From assembly GCF_041260155.1 (NCBI RefSeq), contig NC_091928.1, forward strand, positions 34,623,388 to 34,687,387: a stretch of DNA of 64,000 nucleotides, given 5' to 3'. The stretch comes from Ptychodera flava (taxonomy: Eukaryota > Hemichordata > Enteropneusta > Ptychoderidae). Shown in pieces: positions 39,375 through 51,893 of this stretch. The notes under the pieces are model-generated. The model saw only the letters and a list, made by a program, of their open reading frames with translations, did no database searches and was not told the origin of the DNA. Made by a program: the position numbers and the translations under genes. How positions within the stretch are numbered: position 1 is the first letter of the stretch; the number at the start of each line of letters is the position of its first letter.

Positions 39375-40856
39375 GAGATATATTCCTATGCTGTACCGCA
39401 CCCATCCCCCTATCTATTCATCCATTCATCCATCCATATAAACATACATACGTACGTACATACGTATATTCATTTACATGCACGAGGATTTACCGGTTTG
39501 TAGATGTAAATTTACATGATCGATTCTCGGTCACGGTTATGCTTTCAATGTGCTAGCCCGTACCTACTCAGAATCAGACCAAGTCATGGCCAATAACATA
39601 CCCATGAATCATTGCAAAATAATCCGAAAAAAGTAATTCGTACCATTTATATATTCACCCTGAAATATTTTCAATTCATCACACTATGTATAGTATACAT
39701 GTATTACAGTTTCTTTGTTCTGGGTCAAGTTGGTCTCTTGTAGGCATTTTAAGTAAAGCCTTGTATTCTTAGAGAGAATAATAGCTAATTTTAGATATAT
39801 TTGTCGTTGACAAATGGATCCGAGCATGAAACAGACTCAACTTCTGACAGGTGTAAATAGACATAGCACCTACATAAAAGTTACCGTAAGGTTTTGAAAA
39901 TTTGGCCAGTAAGCGTTTCGACATATACTTCTAAAGTATGTATGTTTAGTGGCATTTTGAATAATACCATCACTTTTACAGACACTAGGCAAATATTATA
40001 AAGACACCAAAGATTACAGCTAGTCTAGGTGAATTGATTAACTTTGTTTCACGCGACAGCCCACCTTAAGTTGATACAGGACACTTACATTGGATGCCGT
40101 TTGCCATGTCACAGCGTTGCTAGCTGTGGCTAGCAAATTTTAAGTATAGTCTTATAGACTCTATTTTACACGATTAGGAATTCAAAAATATTAAGAAAAG
40201 AGTAGCAAAGTTTATGATTCTGAAGTATGCTACTAATTTAGTGCATGTAGTTACGTCGTTTCAATTTTTGCTTTGGCGAGCAAATATACATTTAAATATC
40301 ATCTCGTAGGCTTTGATCAATGAAATTTAGGTCATTTTTAGCGAATATCGTTTACTGCATGGTAGTATATCACTACCCTTGTGAATGTAGTTTTACTGTT
40401 TTACGGTGTTGCTCTACCGAGCGAATTGTATTCGAGTCCCATGGACTTCAATTAATGTGACGAAAAACTGTCAGTATTATAATCGGCATTACAAGATAAT
40501 GTACGTCACAGTGTAGTGAACGTAGTTTTCGTTGTCATAGTTTTGCTCTGCAAAGCAAATTAGAAGTATAGTCATGTAGACTTTTCATTCATAACTATTG
40601 CACTGTTGTTGTTTTTACAAACTTTTAAGGAATTATTCATCGCAAGGTATTATTTTAAGTGACTGTAGTGTTCAGTAATTTCTTACACGTCGGCTCCGGT
40701 GAACAAAATTGTAATGGATATTGGAATGTGTTGTGTTGTGGGACGGCTGTGGTGTTGACTCAATCACTTAATTCGCTGATACGGACAGCGGATTAGCAAG
40801 TTGGCAATGTTTTCGGAGCAATTACAGTGGTGTATACATATAAGTTGGAGAGGAGA
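39375..40856. other. Intergenic, nothing recognised
   Basis: A few CATA/CGTA words near 39415-39470; otherwise no feature recognised. Confidence 0.4.
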
Positions 40857-42921
40857 TATAGTCCGTGGCTAGAGGGGGTGTACGTGCACCCCCCCCCACA
40901 GGATAACAAACCTATATTTTTCAGAACCCTTGGGATCCCTAGAATACGAAATGGAATTTTAACAGAAAAAATATAGGGACGCAATAGCTGTTATGGTCAT
41001 GTTTTGAAGGGTACCGCAAAATCACGATTTTCCAAGCCAAATGCATTTTCGTCAAATCTGTCTTCTTGTAAGTCATGTGCTGAGCTCATTTTTTAACATA
41101 ACCTCACTTGTTTGGTATCATTAGAAAGGGAATTTATTCCTCTTTAAGATGACATATTGCATTATGCAATATCTCCTACAGTTTTTGTCAAATATAACAA
41201 AAACTTACCCCTTACCCCAAAATTTAACATTACAAATTACAGAAAATCTCAAATTCTACCAATTTTTTAGCTAGGCATGATAAAAAATGCAGTGCTTTGT
41301 GTGAAATCTGTTTTATTTGATACAGGGACATGTCAGAAATATGAAATAGACTTTTAACAGAAAAAATATTGGGAATCTACAGCTGTAACAGTCATATTTT
41401 GAAGGGTACCGCAAAATCATAGTGTTGCAGATTTGCATGCATTTTTGTTAAAACTGTCTTCCTATAAGTTATCTGCTGAGCTTGTTTTTGAATATAACCT
41501 GGCTTGTTAGGTATCATTAGAAAGATAATTTACTAATCTTTAATATGACATATTGTAACATGCAATATCTTCTATACTTTTTATGATATATAACCAAAAC
41601 TTACCCCATACCCCAAAGTTTACATTAAAAATTTCAGTCATAGCTAAAACCAAATTCTACCATTTTTTTAGCTTGACACAAAAAATCTGGCCGTTTTTGC
41701 TATTAAATCTATTTTATTTGTTACAGGGACATGTAAGAATTATGAAATAGACTTTTAACAGAAAAAATATTGGGAATCTACATCTGTAACAGTCATATTT
41801 TGAAGGGTACCGCAAAATAATAGTGTTGCAGATTTGCATGCATTTTTGTTAAAACTGTCTTCCTATTAGTTATCTGCTGAGCTTGTTTTTGAATATAACC
41901 TGGCTTGTTAGGTATCATTAGAAAGATAATTTACTAATCTTTAATATGACATATTGTAACATGCAATATCTTCTATAGTTTACATGATATATAACCAAAA
42001 CTTACCCCATACCCCAAAGTTTACATTGAAAATTTCAGTCATAGCTAAAACCAAATTCTACCATTTTTTAGCTTGACACAAAAAATCTGGCCGTTTTTGC
42101 TATTAAATCTATTTTATTTGTTACAGGGACATGTAAGAATTATGAAATAGACTTTTAACAGAAAAAATATTGGGAATCTACATCTGTAACAGTCATATTT
42201 TGAAGGGTACCGCAAAATCATAGTGTAGCAGATTTGCATGCATTTTTGTTAAATTTGTCTTCTTATAAGTAATCTGCTGATCTTGTTTTTGAATATAACC
42301 TGGCTTGTTAGGTATCATTAGAAAGATAATTTACTAATCTTTAATATGACATATTGTAACATGCAATATCTTCTATAGTTTACATGATATATAACCAAAA
42401 CTTACCCCATACCCCAAAGTTTACATTGAAAATTTCAGTCATAGCTAAAACCAAATTCTACCATTTTTTTAGCTTGACACAAAAAATCTGGCCGTTTTTG
42501 CTATTAAATCTATTTTATTTGTTACAGGGACATGTCAGAATTATGAATAGACTTTTAACAGAAAAAATATTGGGAATCTACATCTGTAACAGTCATATTT
42601 TGAAGGATACTGCAAAATCATAGTGTAGCAGATTTGCATGCATTTTTGTTAAATTTGTCTTCTTATAAGTTATCTGCTGAGCTTGTTTTTGAATATAACC
42701 TGGCTTGTTATGTATCATTAGAAAGATAATTTACTAATCTTTAATATGACATATTGTAACATGCAATATCTTCTATAGTTTACATGATATATAACCAAAA
42801 CTTACCCCATACCCCAAAGTTTACATTGAAAATTTCAGTCATAGCTAAAACCAAATTCTACCATTTTTAGCTCACGTGTGTAAACACGTGGGCTATTGTC
42901 ATAGCGATGTCTGTCTGTCTG

Positions 42922-42924
<3 letters not shown>

Positions 42925-42967
<43 letters not shown>
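42925..42967. repeat. (GT)n microsatellite
   Basis: Dinucleotide run inside the nested insertion. Confidence 0.95.
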
Positions 42968-42969
<2 letters not shown>

Positions 42970-43249
42970 TGTCTGTCTGTTTACACGATAACTCAAAAAC
43001 GCCTGAACGGATTCAAGTCAGATTTGGTACACAGGTACCATGTGCTACTTGCAAGAACTGATTAGATTTTGGTTAGTGTGGCTTGCATATTAATGAAGTT
43101 ATGCAATATCGTTTTTTCCATACAATGGTTTCCCTATGGAGACGGTAATGACAGTGTAGACATATATAAAGAAATACTGCACAAAATTTCATGAAACTTT
43201 TCACAGATGACAATCTAAGAACATTATGATGATACTGTGAGTGTCATGT

Positions 43250-44570
43250 CAATTATCTTCTCATTTGCATATTTAATGAACTTTTGTTATTAGTTAGATA
43301 ACTCTGAAATTCCTGCACCAAACTTGATGATACTTGCAACAAATATTGATCTGATATATATCTAATTATACTTTGAAGCATTAGGCAGTGTCAAGTTAAT
43401 AAATAGCTCATTTGCATATTTTATGAAGGTTTGTAATTAGTCATATAACTCCGATATAACTTCACCAAATGTGATGAAATCTGCTGCAGATACTGATCCG
43501 ACTGATATCTAACTGTAGTGTAAAGCATTTAGTAGTGTTAAATTAATTAAGGGTTCATTTACATATTTAATGAACTTTGTAATTAGGTATATAACTCTGA
43601 AATTACGGCACCCAAGTCAGTGAAATTGGGTACAGATATTGTTTTGATAAATATCTAATTTTACTGAGAAGCATTTGGCAGTGTCAAGTTAACAAATAGG
43701 TCATTTGCATATTTTATGAAGTTTTGTAATTAGTGATATAACTCCAAAATAACTGCACCAAATGTGATGAAATCTGCTGCAGATACTGATCCGACAGATA
43801 TCTAATTGTGGTGTAGAGCATTTAGTTGTGTTAAGTTAATTAAGGGTTCATTTGCATATTTAATGAACTTTGTAATTAGTGATATTACTCCAAAATTAAA
43901 GCATTAATTTGATGAAACTTGCTACAGATGTTGATCTGATAAATATCCAATTGTACTGAGAAGCATTGAGCAGTGTCAAGTTAATAATTAGCTCATTTGC
44001 ATATTCCATGAAGTCTTATAATTAGTCATATAACTCCGAAATAACTGCATCAAATGTGATGAAACTGCTGCACATACTGATACGACAGATATCTAACTGT
44101 GTTGTAAAGCATTTAGTAGTATAAAGTTAATTAAGGGTTCATTTGCATATTTAATAAACTTTGTAATTAGGTATATAACTCTGAAATTTCGGCACTAAAA
44201 TTTTGTGAAACGTGCTACAGATATTGATTTGATAAATATTTAATTGTGCTATGAATCATTGAACAGTGTCAAGTTAATGTAGGGTTTATTTGCATATTTA
44301 ATGAACTTTGTAATAAGTGACATTACTCTAAAATTACAGCATTAAATTAAATAAAACGTGCTACAAATGTTGATCTGATGGATATCTAATTGTCCCATAA
44401 AGCATTGAGCAGTGTTAAGTTAATTAACAGCTCATTTGCATATTAAATAAAGTTTTGTAATTAGTGATTAAACTGTGAGATTACTGTGCGAAGTTTAAAA
44501 AACCTGCTACATATAGTGATAACATATATCTCATTGTTCTGTGAAGTGTACTTCTATTGATGAACATGGG
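43250..44570. repeat. ~146 bp tandem array, nine copies, dimeric pattern
   Basis: The CATTTGCATATT landmark falls at 43262, 43409, 43556, 43702, 43849, 43994, 44140, 44287 and 44433, i.e. spacings of 145-147. Two variants largely alternate (GCTCATTTGCATATTTTATGAAG and GGGTTCATTTGCATATTTAATGAAC types), giving a ~293 base higher-order unit. Eight of nine copies carry the exact octamer ATTTGCAT. Confidence 0.88.
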
Positions 44571-47500
44571 GTAAAACACGTGAGCATATTCAGTTCATAT
44601 CTGGTTTTAGCTTGACACAAAAAATATGGCCGTTTTTGCTATTAAATCTGTTTTATTTGGTACAGGGACATATCAGAAATATGAAATAGACTTTTAACAG
44701 AAAAAATATTGGGAATCTACATCTGTAACAGTCATATTTTGAAGGATACTGCAAAATCATAGTGTAGCAGATTTGCATGCATTTTTGTTAAATTTGTCTT
44801 CTTATAAGTTATCTGCTGAGCTTGTTTTTGAATATAACCTGGTTTGTTAGGTATCATTAGAAAGATAATTTACTAATCTTTAGAATGACATATTGTAACA
44901 TGCAATATCTTCTATACTTTTCATGATATATAACCAAAACTTACCCCATACCCCAAAGTTTACATTGAAAATTTCAGTCATAGCTAAAACCAAATTCTAC
45001 CATTTTTTTACCTAGACATATAAAATCTGGCCGTTTTTGCTATTAAATCTATTTTATTTGGTACAGGAACATGTAAGAAATATGAAATAGACTTTAAACA
45101 GAAAGAATATTGGGATTCTATGGCTGTAACAGGCATATTCTGTGGAGTACTGCAAAATCACAGCAGTGCAAACTCATATGTGTTTTGTTAACTTTGTCCC
45201 ATTGTAGGTCATCTGCTGCGCTTATTTTATCACATAACCATGTTTATTTGATACCATTGAAAAGCTAATTTACTACTTTTTAAAATGACATATTGTTATA
45301 TGCCATATCTTATATAGTTTTCATGACATATGACGAAAACTTACCCCATACCACAAAGTTTATATCGAAAATTACTTTCGTAGCTATCGTCAAATTCTAC
45401 CAATTTTCTAGCTAGACATAACAAATAAGGCAATGCTTTATATGAAATATTTTTATTTGGTATGGGGGAATGTCAGAAATATGAAATAGACTTTTAACAG
45501 AAAATATATTGGGACTCTACAGCTGTAACAGTCATATTTTGAAGGGTCTTGCAAAATCACAGTATTGCCAACTCGCTTGCTTTTTTGTTAAATCTGTCTT
45601 CTTAAAAGTCATCTGCTGAGCTTGATTTTTGACATAACCTGGCTTGTTAGGTATCAATAGAAAGGTAATTTACTAGTCTTTAAAATGACATATTGTAATA
45701 TGCAATGTCTTGTTTAGGTTTTATGAAATAGGACCAAAGCTTACCCCATACCCCAAAGTTTACACAGCAAATTATTGCAAATCTGAAACTCTACCATTTT
45801 TTACAATTTATTAACTTTGAATACCAAAGGCAATGCTTGTATGCAAGCTATGAAATATGTGTTTTTGTTAAAAAGTATGTTAAAAATATGAAATTAACTT
45901 TTAACAGGAACATAATATGATTTTGTAGCCTTTTGGATCATATTTGGAAGGGTACCCAGGTATCAGGGCAAATTTGCCGAAACTCATACATTTGCAATAT
46001 ATGGGTTCCCCCTCCAAAAACGATCCAAATGGCTACTAAATTGTATCATCTTCCCGTTAAAAGTTAATTTTATACTTGTGACATACTTTTGTAACAAATA
46101 AATCAGATTTTAAACAAGAATTGCCTTTTGTATTATGTGCAGCAAAAATGTGTAGAATTTAAGATAAGCTGTAATTTGCGATTTGAACTTTTTGGGTATG
46201 GGGTAAAGTTTGACCATATTCCAGGAAAACTATGAATGACATTGTATATTACAATATGTCATCTTAAAGAAGAATAAATTTTCCTACTAATGATACCTCA
46301 CAAGCCAGGTTGTGTCACAAAATAAGTTCAGCAGATGACTTACAAGAAGAAGAATTTAACAAAAAAGGTGCCAGTTTGCGGTACTGCGATTTTGCATTTC
46401 CCTTCAAAATATGGCTGTTACAACTATACAGTCCAAATATTTTTTCTGTTAAAAGTCTATTTCACATTTCTGACGTGACCCAGTACCATATACGACAGAT
46501 TTAATACCGAAACAGAGCTATTTTTATCATGTCTAGCTAAAAATTCACAGAATTTGATCATGTTATCTATGACAGTACTTTCAATATAAACCTTGGGGTA
46601 TGGGGTACGTTTTGGTCAATTTCCATGAAAAGTATACAAGATATTGCCTGTTACAATATGTCATTGTAAAGACTATTTAATTACCTTTTCAATGATACTA
46701 AACAAACCCGGTTATAATCAATAACAAGCTCATTAGACGACTTATAAGATGACAGATTTAACAAAAACGCATGCAAATCAGGAATACTGATATTTTGCTG
46801 TACCCTTCAAAATATAGCTGTTACAGCAATAGAATCCCAATATTTTTCTGTTTAAAGTTCATTTCATATTTCTGATATGGCGAAGTACAAAATAAAACAG
46901 ATTTCATACAGAAAATTGCCTAATTTTTTATGTCTGCGTAAAAAAAAATTGCTTGAATTTGACATTAGCTATGACAGTAGTTTTCGATGTAAATTTTGGG
47001 GTATGGGGTAAGTTTTGGTCATATTTGATAAAAATCTGTACAAGATATTGCATGTTACAATATGCCTTTTTAAAGACTAGTAAATAATCTTACTAATGAT
47101 ACCTAACAAGCCAGGTTATATTCAAAAACAAGCTCAGCAGATGACTTAAAAGACGATAGATTCAACAAAAATGCACGCAGGTCTGGAATACTGAGATTTT
47201 GCTGTACCCTTCAAAATCTGACTGTTACAACTACAGAATTCCAATCTTTTTTCTGTTAAAAGTCTATTTTATATTTTTGACATGACCCGTTACCGAATGA
47301 AATAGATTTCATACAAATACATGCCGGAATTTATATGTCTAGGTAAAGAAAATGGTAGAATTTGATTTTAGCTATGACTGAAATTTTCAATGTAAACTTT
47401 GGGGTATGGGGTAAGTTTTGGTTATATATCATGAAAAGTATAGAAGATATTGCATGTTACAATATGTCATTCTAAAGATTAGTAAATTATCTTTCTAATG

Positions 47501-48560
47501 ATACATAACAAGCCAGGTTATATTCAAAAACAAGCTCAGCAGATAACTTATAAGAAGACAAATTTAACAAAAATGCATGCATTTTGCTACACTATGATTT
47601 TGCAGTACCCTTTAAAATATGACTGTTACAGATGTAGATTCCCAATATTTTTTCTGTTAAAAGTCTATTTCATAATTCTGACATGTCCCTGTAACAAATA
47701 AAATAGATTTAATAGCAAAAACGGCCAGATTTTTTGTGTCAAGCTAAAAAAATGGTAGAATTTGGTTTTAGCTATGACTGAAATTTTTAATGTAAACTTT
47801 GGGGTATGGGGTAAGTTTTGGTTATATATCATGAAAAGTATAGAAGATATTGCATGTTACAATATGTCATATTAAAGATTAGTAAATTATCTTTCTAATG
47901 ATACATAACAAGCCAGGTTATATTCAAAAACAAGCTCAGCAGATAACTTATAGGAAGACAGTTTTAACAAAAATGCATGCAAATCTGCAACACTATGATT
48001 TTGCGGTACCCTTCAAAATATGACTGTTACAGCTGTAGATTCCCAATATTTTTTCTGTTAAAAGTCTATTTCATATTTCTGACATGTCCCTGTATCAAAT
48101 AAAACAGATTTCAGACAAAGCATTGCATTTTTTATTATGCCTAGCTAAAAAATTGGTAGAATTTGAGATTTTCTGTAATTTGTAATGTTAAATTTTGGGG
48201 TAAGGGGTAAGTTTTTGTTATATTTGACAAAAACTGTAGGAGATATTGCATAATGCAATATGTCATCTTAAAGAGGAATAAATTCCCTTTCTAATGATAC
48301 CAAACAAGTGAGGTTATGTTAAAAAATGAGCTCAGCACATGACTTACAAGAAGACAGATTTGACGAAAATGCATTTGGCTTGGAAAATCGTGATTTTGCG
48401 GTACCCTTCAAAACATGACCATAACAGCTATTGCGTCCCTATATTTTTTCTGTTAAAATTCCATTTCGTATTCTAGGGATCCCAAGGGTTCTGAAAAATA
48501 CAGGTTTGTTATCCTGTGGGGGGGGGGTGCACGTAGACCCCCTCTAGCCCACGGACTATA

Positions 48561-50025
48561 AGGACTTGTCGGTAATAATAAAGCAGTCAGACGATGTAGA
48601 GTTGAACTCTTTATTTGAAATATCACAGTCAAAATAAATAAAATCAAATAAGGTAAACCGTTGCACAAAAAAAACCTCCTCGCCACCCCAGGGGACTTTC
48701 CCCTGTACCCTGTGGTTGAACCAACAATTAATGGATCATTCATCACACAGCCCATCGTCTTTACATTTACTTCATTTGGACCCACTACTGAAAGGCCGAA
48801 TGGAATTTTTCAATCATAAGCTTGAGATTCATTGGCTCAGGTGATAGTGAAATGTAATTTTTAAAATTTTGTTACATATCTGAAAATTAGTATTGTTATT
48901 ATCGAACCCCTGGTGTGCACGGACTCATGCGCACATACTGTATCCATAAACTGACTTCGAAGCATCCATACACTTCAATGAACAGCAGTAAACATATTTC
49001 TTTGCTAACATATGCAGATGAAGTACATGGATTACAAAGAGTTAGGCCTAATCTTAGTGTCTAGCAATTATGTATCATTAGCAGTACTTTTGAACTTTGA
49101 AAGCTCGCCATTTTTATTCCAGTACAACACACATATTTGATAGAAAAACCTTCTAATTAAGTATTGATATTTAATGTGTCTACCTGAAAGACAGTTACAA
49201 TTTTTGTTGTTGTGTAATTGCTCTTGACAATGAGACTGTCTCTAGTATGATATTTATCAGTAGATCCATTCCAACCCTGGAAGCCCACTTACCAACAATT
49301 TGCATTCAGAAAATGAAAGTCGAGGCAATTTTTAATCAAAGGATGATAAAGAATAGGCTATCAATCTCAATTGTCATTTATTGCGCAATTTTTTTATCAT
49401 TTTGCAAAAATTAATCTTTTCAGAATGACTGCGACTACAAATTTAATCATTTTCATTATCTTTTTCATAATGAGCAAGTATTTTCTTCTTCAGCTCGCTC
49501 AGGAGTACGCAAACACATTGTCCGTACAAACATGCGCCGTTATGCAATTGTATAATTTGACAAATGAATTCTGTTATTGATTGAATTTACTTGTCAACAA
49601 AAATATCTGGTATTGTAGGCCAACAAAATTGGCCTTCTTTGTCTTTGTTGCTTTCGTACATACTATTTTGTATTCGCCGTAAAATCACACTTGCGGCTAT
49701 CTGGTATCTTGAAATTACATCGGTATCTAGATTCTCAGGATTCTGCACAGGTCGAGGATTTCGCAGCCTCCTCACGCCCCTTTCGCGTTTCCACCCTTTT
49801 GTCGAATGTCACATGTAGTGAGACTTTTGCGCCCGGTAATCGAAATCAGCTAAGCCCCCTCCCCTGGCCCGGGCCCTGGCCCTAAACACAGAATTCCGTT
49901 TACTGTACGCGTTATCCACGGCCCTTATAAAATGGTTCAAATTTCATGCAGTGTACACTGACATGAACTTTGAACCATTGAATATGAATCACGTGTTTGG
50001 CTAACCACAACACACAGAAACCAAA
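48561..50025. other. Intergenic upstream of TRIM gene A
   Basis: No gene recognised. On the minus strand an AATAAA-like word (AAATAAAGAG) at about 48610-48620 could end a transcript, but no exon can be defended. The TRIM promoter is presumably within the last few hundred bases; no clear TATA element was identified. Confidence 0.35.
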
Positions 50026-51893
50026 ATGGCGGAAGGAAAGGACGAGAGATCATTTCTCGAGAAAATCGATGAGAATTTTCTCATATGCAGCATCTGTTCG
50101 GAGAGGTATAACAAAGCTAAATGTCTTCCTTGTCTACACACCTTCTGTGAGCAATGTCTGAGTCAACTGTTGAAGAAAACTGGAAAGTTGGACTGCCCAA
50201 TATGTCGACGTACATGCGCTGTTCCATCTGGTGGTGTTGGCATGCTACAAAACAATTTCTTTATCAATGATCTGGTCGAGCAGTTCAGATTGCGAGAAGA
50301 CAGTGAAAATGGAGAGTCGACAAAGTGTGGATGGTGTGAAGAAAATGAAGGTGACGAGGTGAGATGCATTGATTGTGATATGAATTTGTGTTCAACTTGT
50401 GCACGTCCCCATAGACGAGTACCAGCAACCCGGAAACATCAACTCATGCCACTCAAAGAGTACAAAGAGGCAAAGGTCGCTGACCCCGCTTCAGTGATTG
50501 CACCTATGCAATGTAGCAAGCATTCAAACCACCCTTTGGCGTACTTCTGTGTGACGTGTGACGAGGTGATATGTCTGGAGTGTACAGTTATCGATCACAG
50601 AGCACCAGAACACAAACACCAATACCTAAAAGAGTCGGCAAAAATCTACGTCAAGGAGTTAGAACAAATGCGCGCGAATTTGGAAGGGAAAGAACGAGAG
50701 TTGAATGAGAGTAAGGAGAAAATAGAAAGGACAAGAGCATCACTTGAGGAAAGATACAATCAAGAAACAAGAAAGTTAAATTTTCACATCGAAGGAATTA
50801 TTCAGCAAGTTCGAGATATAGGGACACAATTCGCAGGGAAGTTAAGATCTAAGTACGAGTCAAGAAAGACAATATTGCAGGGACAGGTGAAGGAACTTCA
50901 GCGTACCGAAGACGATCTGTCAAGTACATGTGAATACATCAAGAACATCTCAGACTTTGGTGGCGCTGCACAGTTAATGATCGCAAAGAAGGGAATAACG
51001 TCCCAGGCACAGCAACTTATGAAGACAGAAACGAAAGTGAAACCAAAGGAGAGTGACTACATGGAATTTAGTAAGGCCGATGAACTTGTTAAGATTGAAG
51101 CTGCTGTAGTTGGAGATGTTCTTTTTAAGGAAATGTATATGGATGTGAAAAAAGTCTCAAAATCAATGGGAAGTACACTCGATTTGGCAATTGTACTGAA
51201 AGCCTGTGATCAGACGCCACTGTTCACTTCCACGGACGAAGTTAGATGTACTATTACCGGATGCGGTGACAGTGAAGTACAAATGCAAGTGAAGTCAGGG
51301 GAGGAGGGCGCTTTACTTCTCCACTCTGGAAACTTGCAACTTGAAAAGGATTGTAAATTATCTCTTTTGTTGTGCGGTACTCAAATGAGATCAGCAAGAA
51401 ACCTGAAGCATATGTCTCTGGAACCCCTTCGATTTCATCATCGTTGCGAAGGGTCAGTGTCGTTTGATAATGAAAATAAGTTTGCTTTTATTTCTTCCGA
51501 TAGAGCTATTATTTTAAGTCACAGAACAGTGAAGTGCAATGAGAAAATATCAGTGAAAGTAAAGTCACGACGGGTACGACGATCACAAAATGACTTTTTT
51601 ACCCAATTTGATCAGTTTTATTTTGGATTTACTTTAGAAAGTCCAGACAAATCCGAGTTTCCATCATATCTAAGGAATTTAAGTTCTTCCTGTTGTCTTA
51701 TAGTAATCATGGGCTAATATCATTAAAGAGGGATAACTGTACTTTTCGATGCTGGGTGACCGAAGATGGGCGAGTGTTATATTCTATAGATGATGGCGAG
51801 ACAACTGTTCACAGTAAAGGCGTCGATACCAGTAAACCACTATGGTTTGTGATTTCGAGCGCTTCCTATACACAGCAAATTGATTTAATGTAA
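50026..51893 (+). CDS. TRIM E3 ligase with C-terminal Neuralized-type (NHR) domain, one frameshift
   Basis: A single-exon frame of 563 residues (50026-51717), continued in another frame to a TAA at 51891-51893. Domains: RING, C3HC4, residues ~21-60 (C21, C24, C36, H38, C41, C44, C57, C60); B-box 1 ~101-138; B-box 2 ~163-198 (C163, H166, C175, C178, C183, C186, H191); coiled coil ~205-310; a possible filamin-like linker ~340-455; then from ~468 a region matching Neuralized repeats: LRFHH, AIILSHRTVKCNEKISVKV, FYFGFTLESPDKSEFPSYL, and after the shift DGRVLYSIDD and VDTSKPLWFVI. The shift lies at about 51691-51693 and looks like loss of one base: a pseudogenising mutation, a null allele or an assembly error. 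Start context is AAAATGG. Ubiquitin ligase activity is family knowledge; the NHR call is from pattern memory. Confidence 0.88.

Larger units (their letters stand above)
42871..44604. mobile_element. 1.73 kb insertion nested in the fold-back element
   Basis: Interrupts the fifth left-arm unit. The direct repeat TTTTAG (42865-42870 and 44605-44610) is a candidate target duplication. It starts CTCACGTGTGTAAACACGTGG, carries a (GT)n run at about 42925-42967 between GTCTGTCTGTCTGT words, then a ~146-base tandem array, and ends with ACACGTGAGCATATT, partly complementary to the start. No coding capacity. Confidence 0.75.
40861..48556. mobile_element. Fold-back (palindromic) element, 7.7 kb, arms of ~400 bp units
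   Basis: Both ends are inverted copies beginning GTCCGTGG(G)CTAGAGGGGGT, followed by ACGTGCACC, a C-tract and ACAGGATAACAAACC. Each end is flanked by TATA (40857-40860 and 48557-48560). The left arm holds about eight direct ~400-base units (the GAAGGGTACCGCAAAATC landmark at ~41007, 41401, 41803, 42202, 42602, 44741, 45140, 45541). The right arm holds about six units in inverse orientation (~46390, 46796, 47200, 47604, 48001, 48396). The centre is near 45960-46050. Long inverted arms built from tandem subrepeats are the hallmark of fold-back elements (Drosophila FB, sea urchin TU). No transposase frame was seen. Confidence 0.85.

Noticed and set aside
43262-44570. Regular repeat spacing reminiscent of a CRISPR array
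   Set aside because: Units are contiguous ~146-base tandem repeats in a eukaryotic genome, without short repeats separated by unique spacers.
48453-48785. 110-codon minus-strand frame at the fold-back edge
   Set aside because: Crosses the element boundary; no domain recognised, though a nearby AATAAA word makes a minus-strand transcript end possible.
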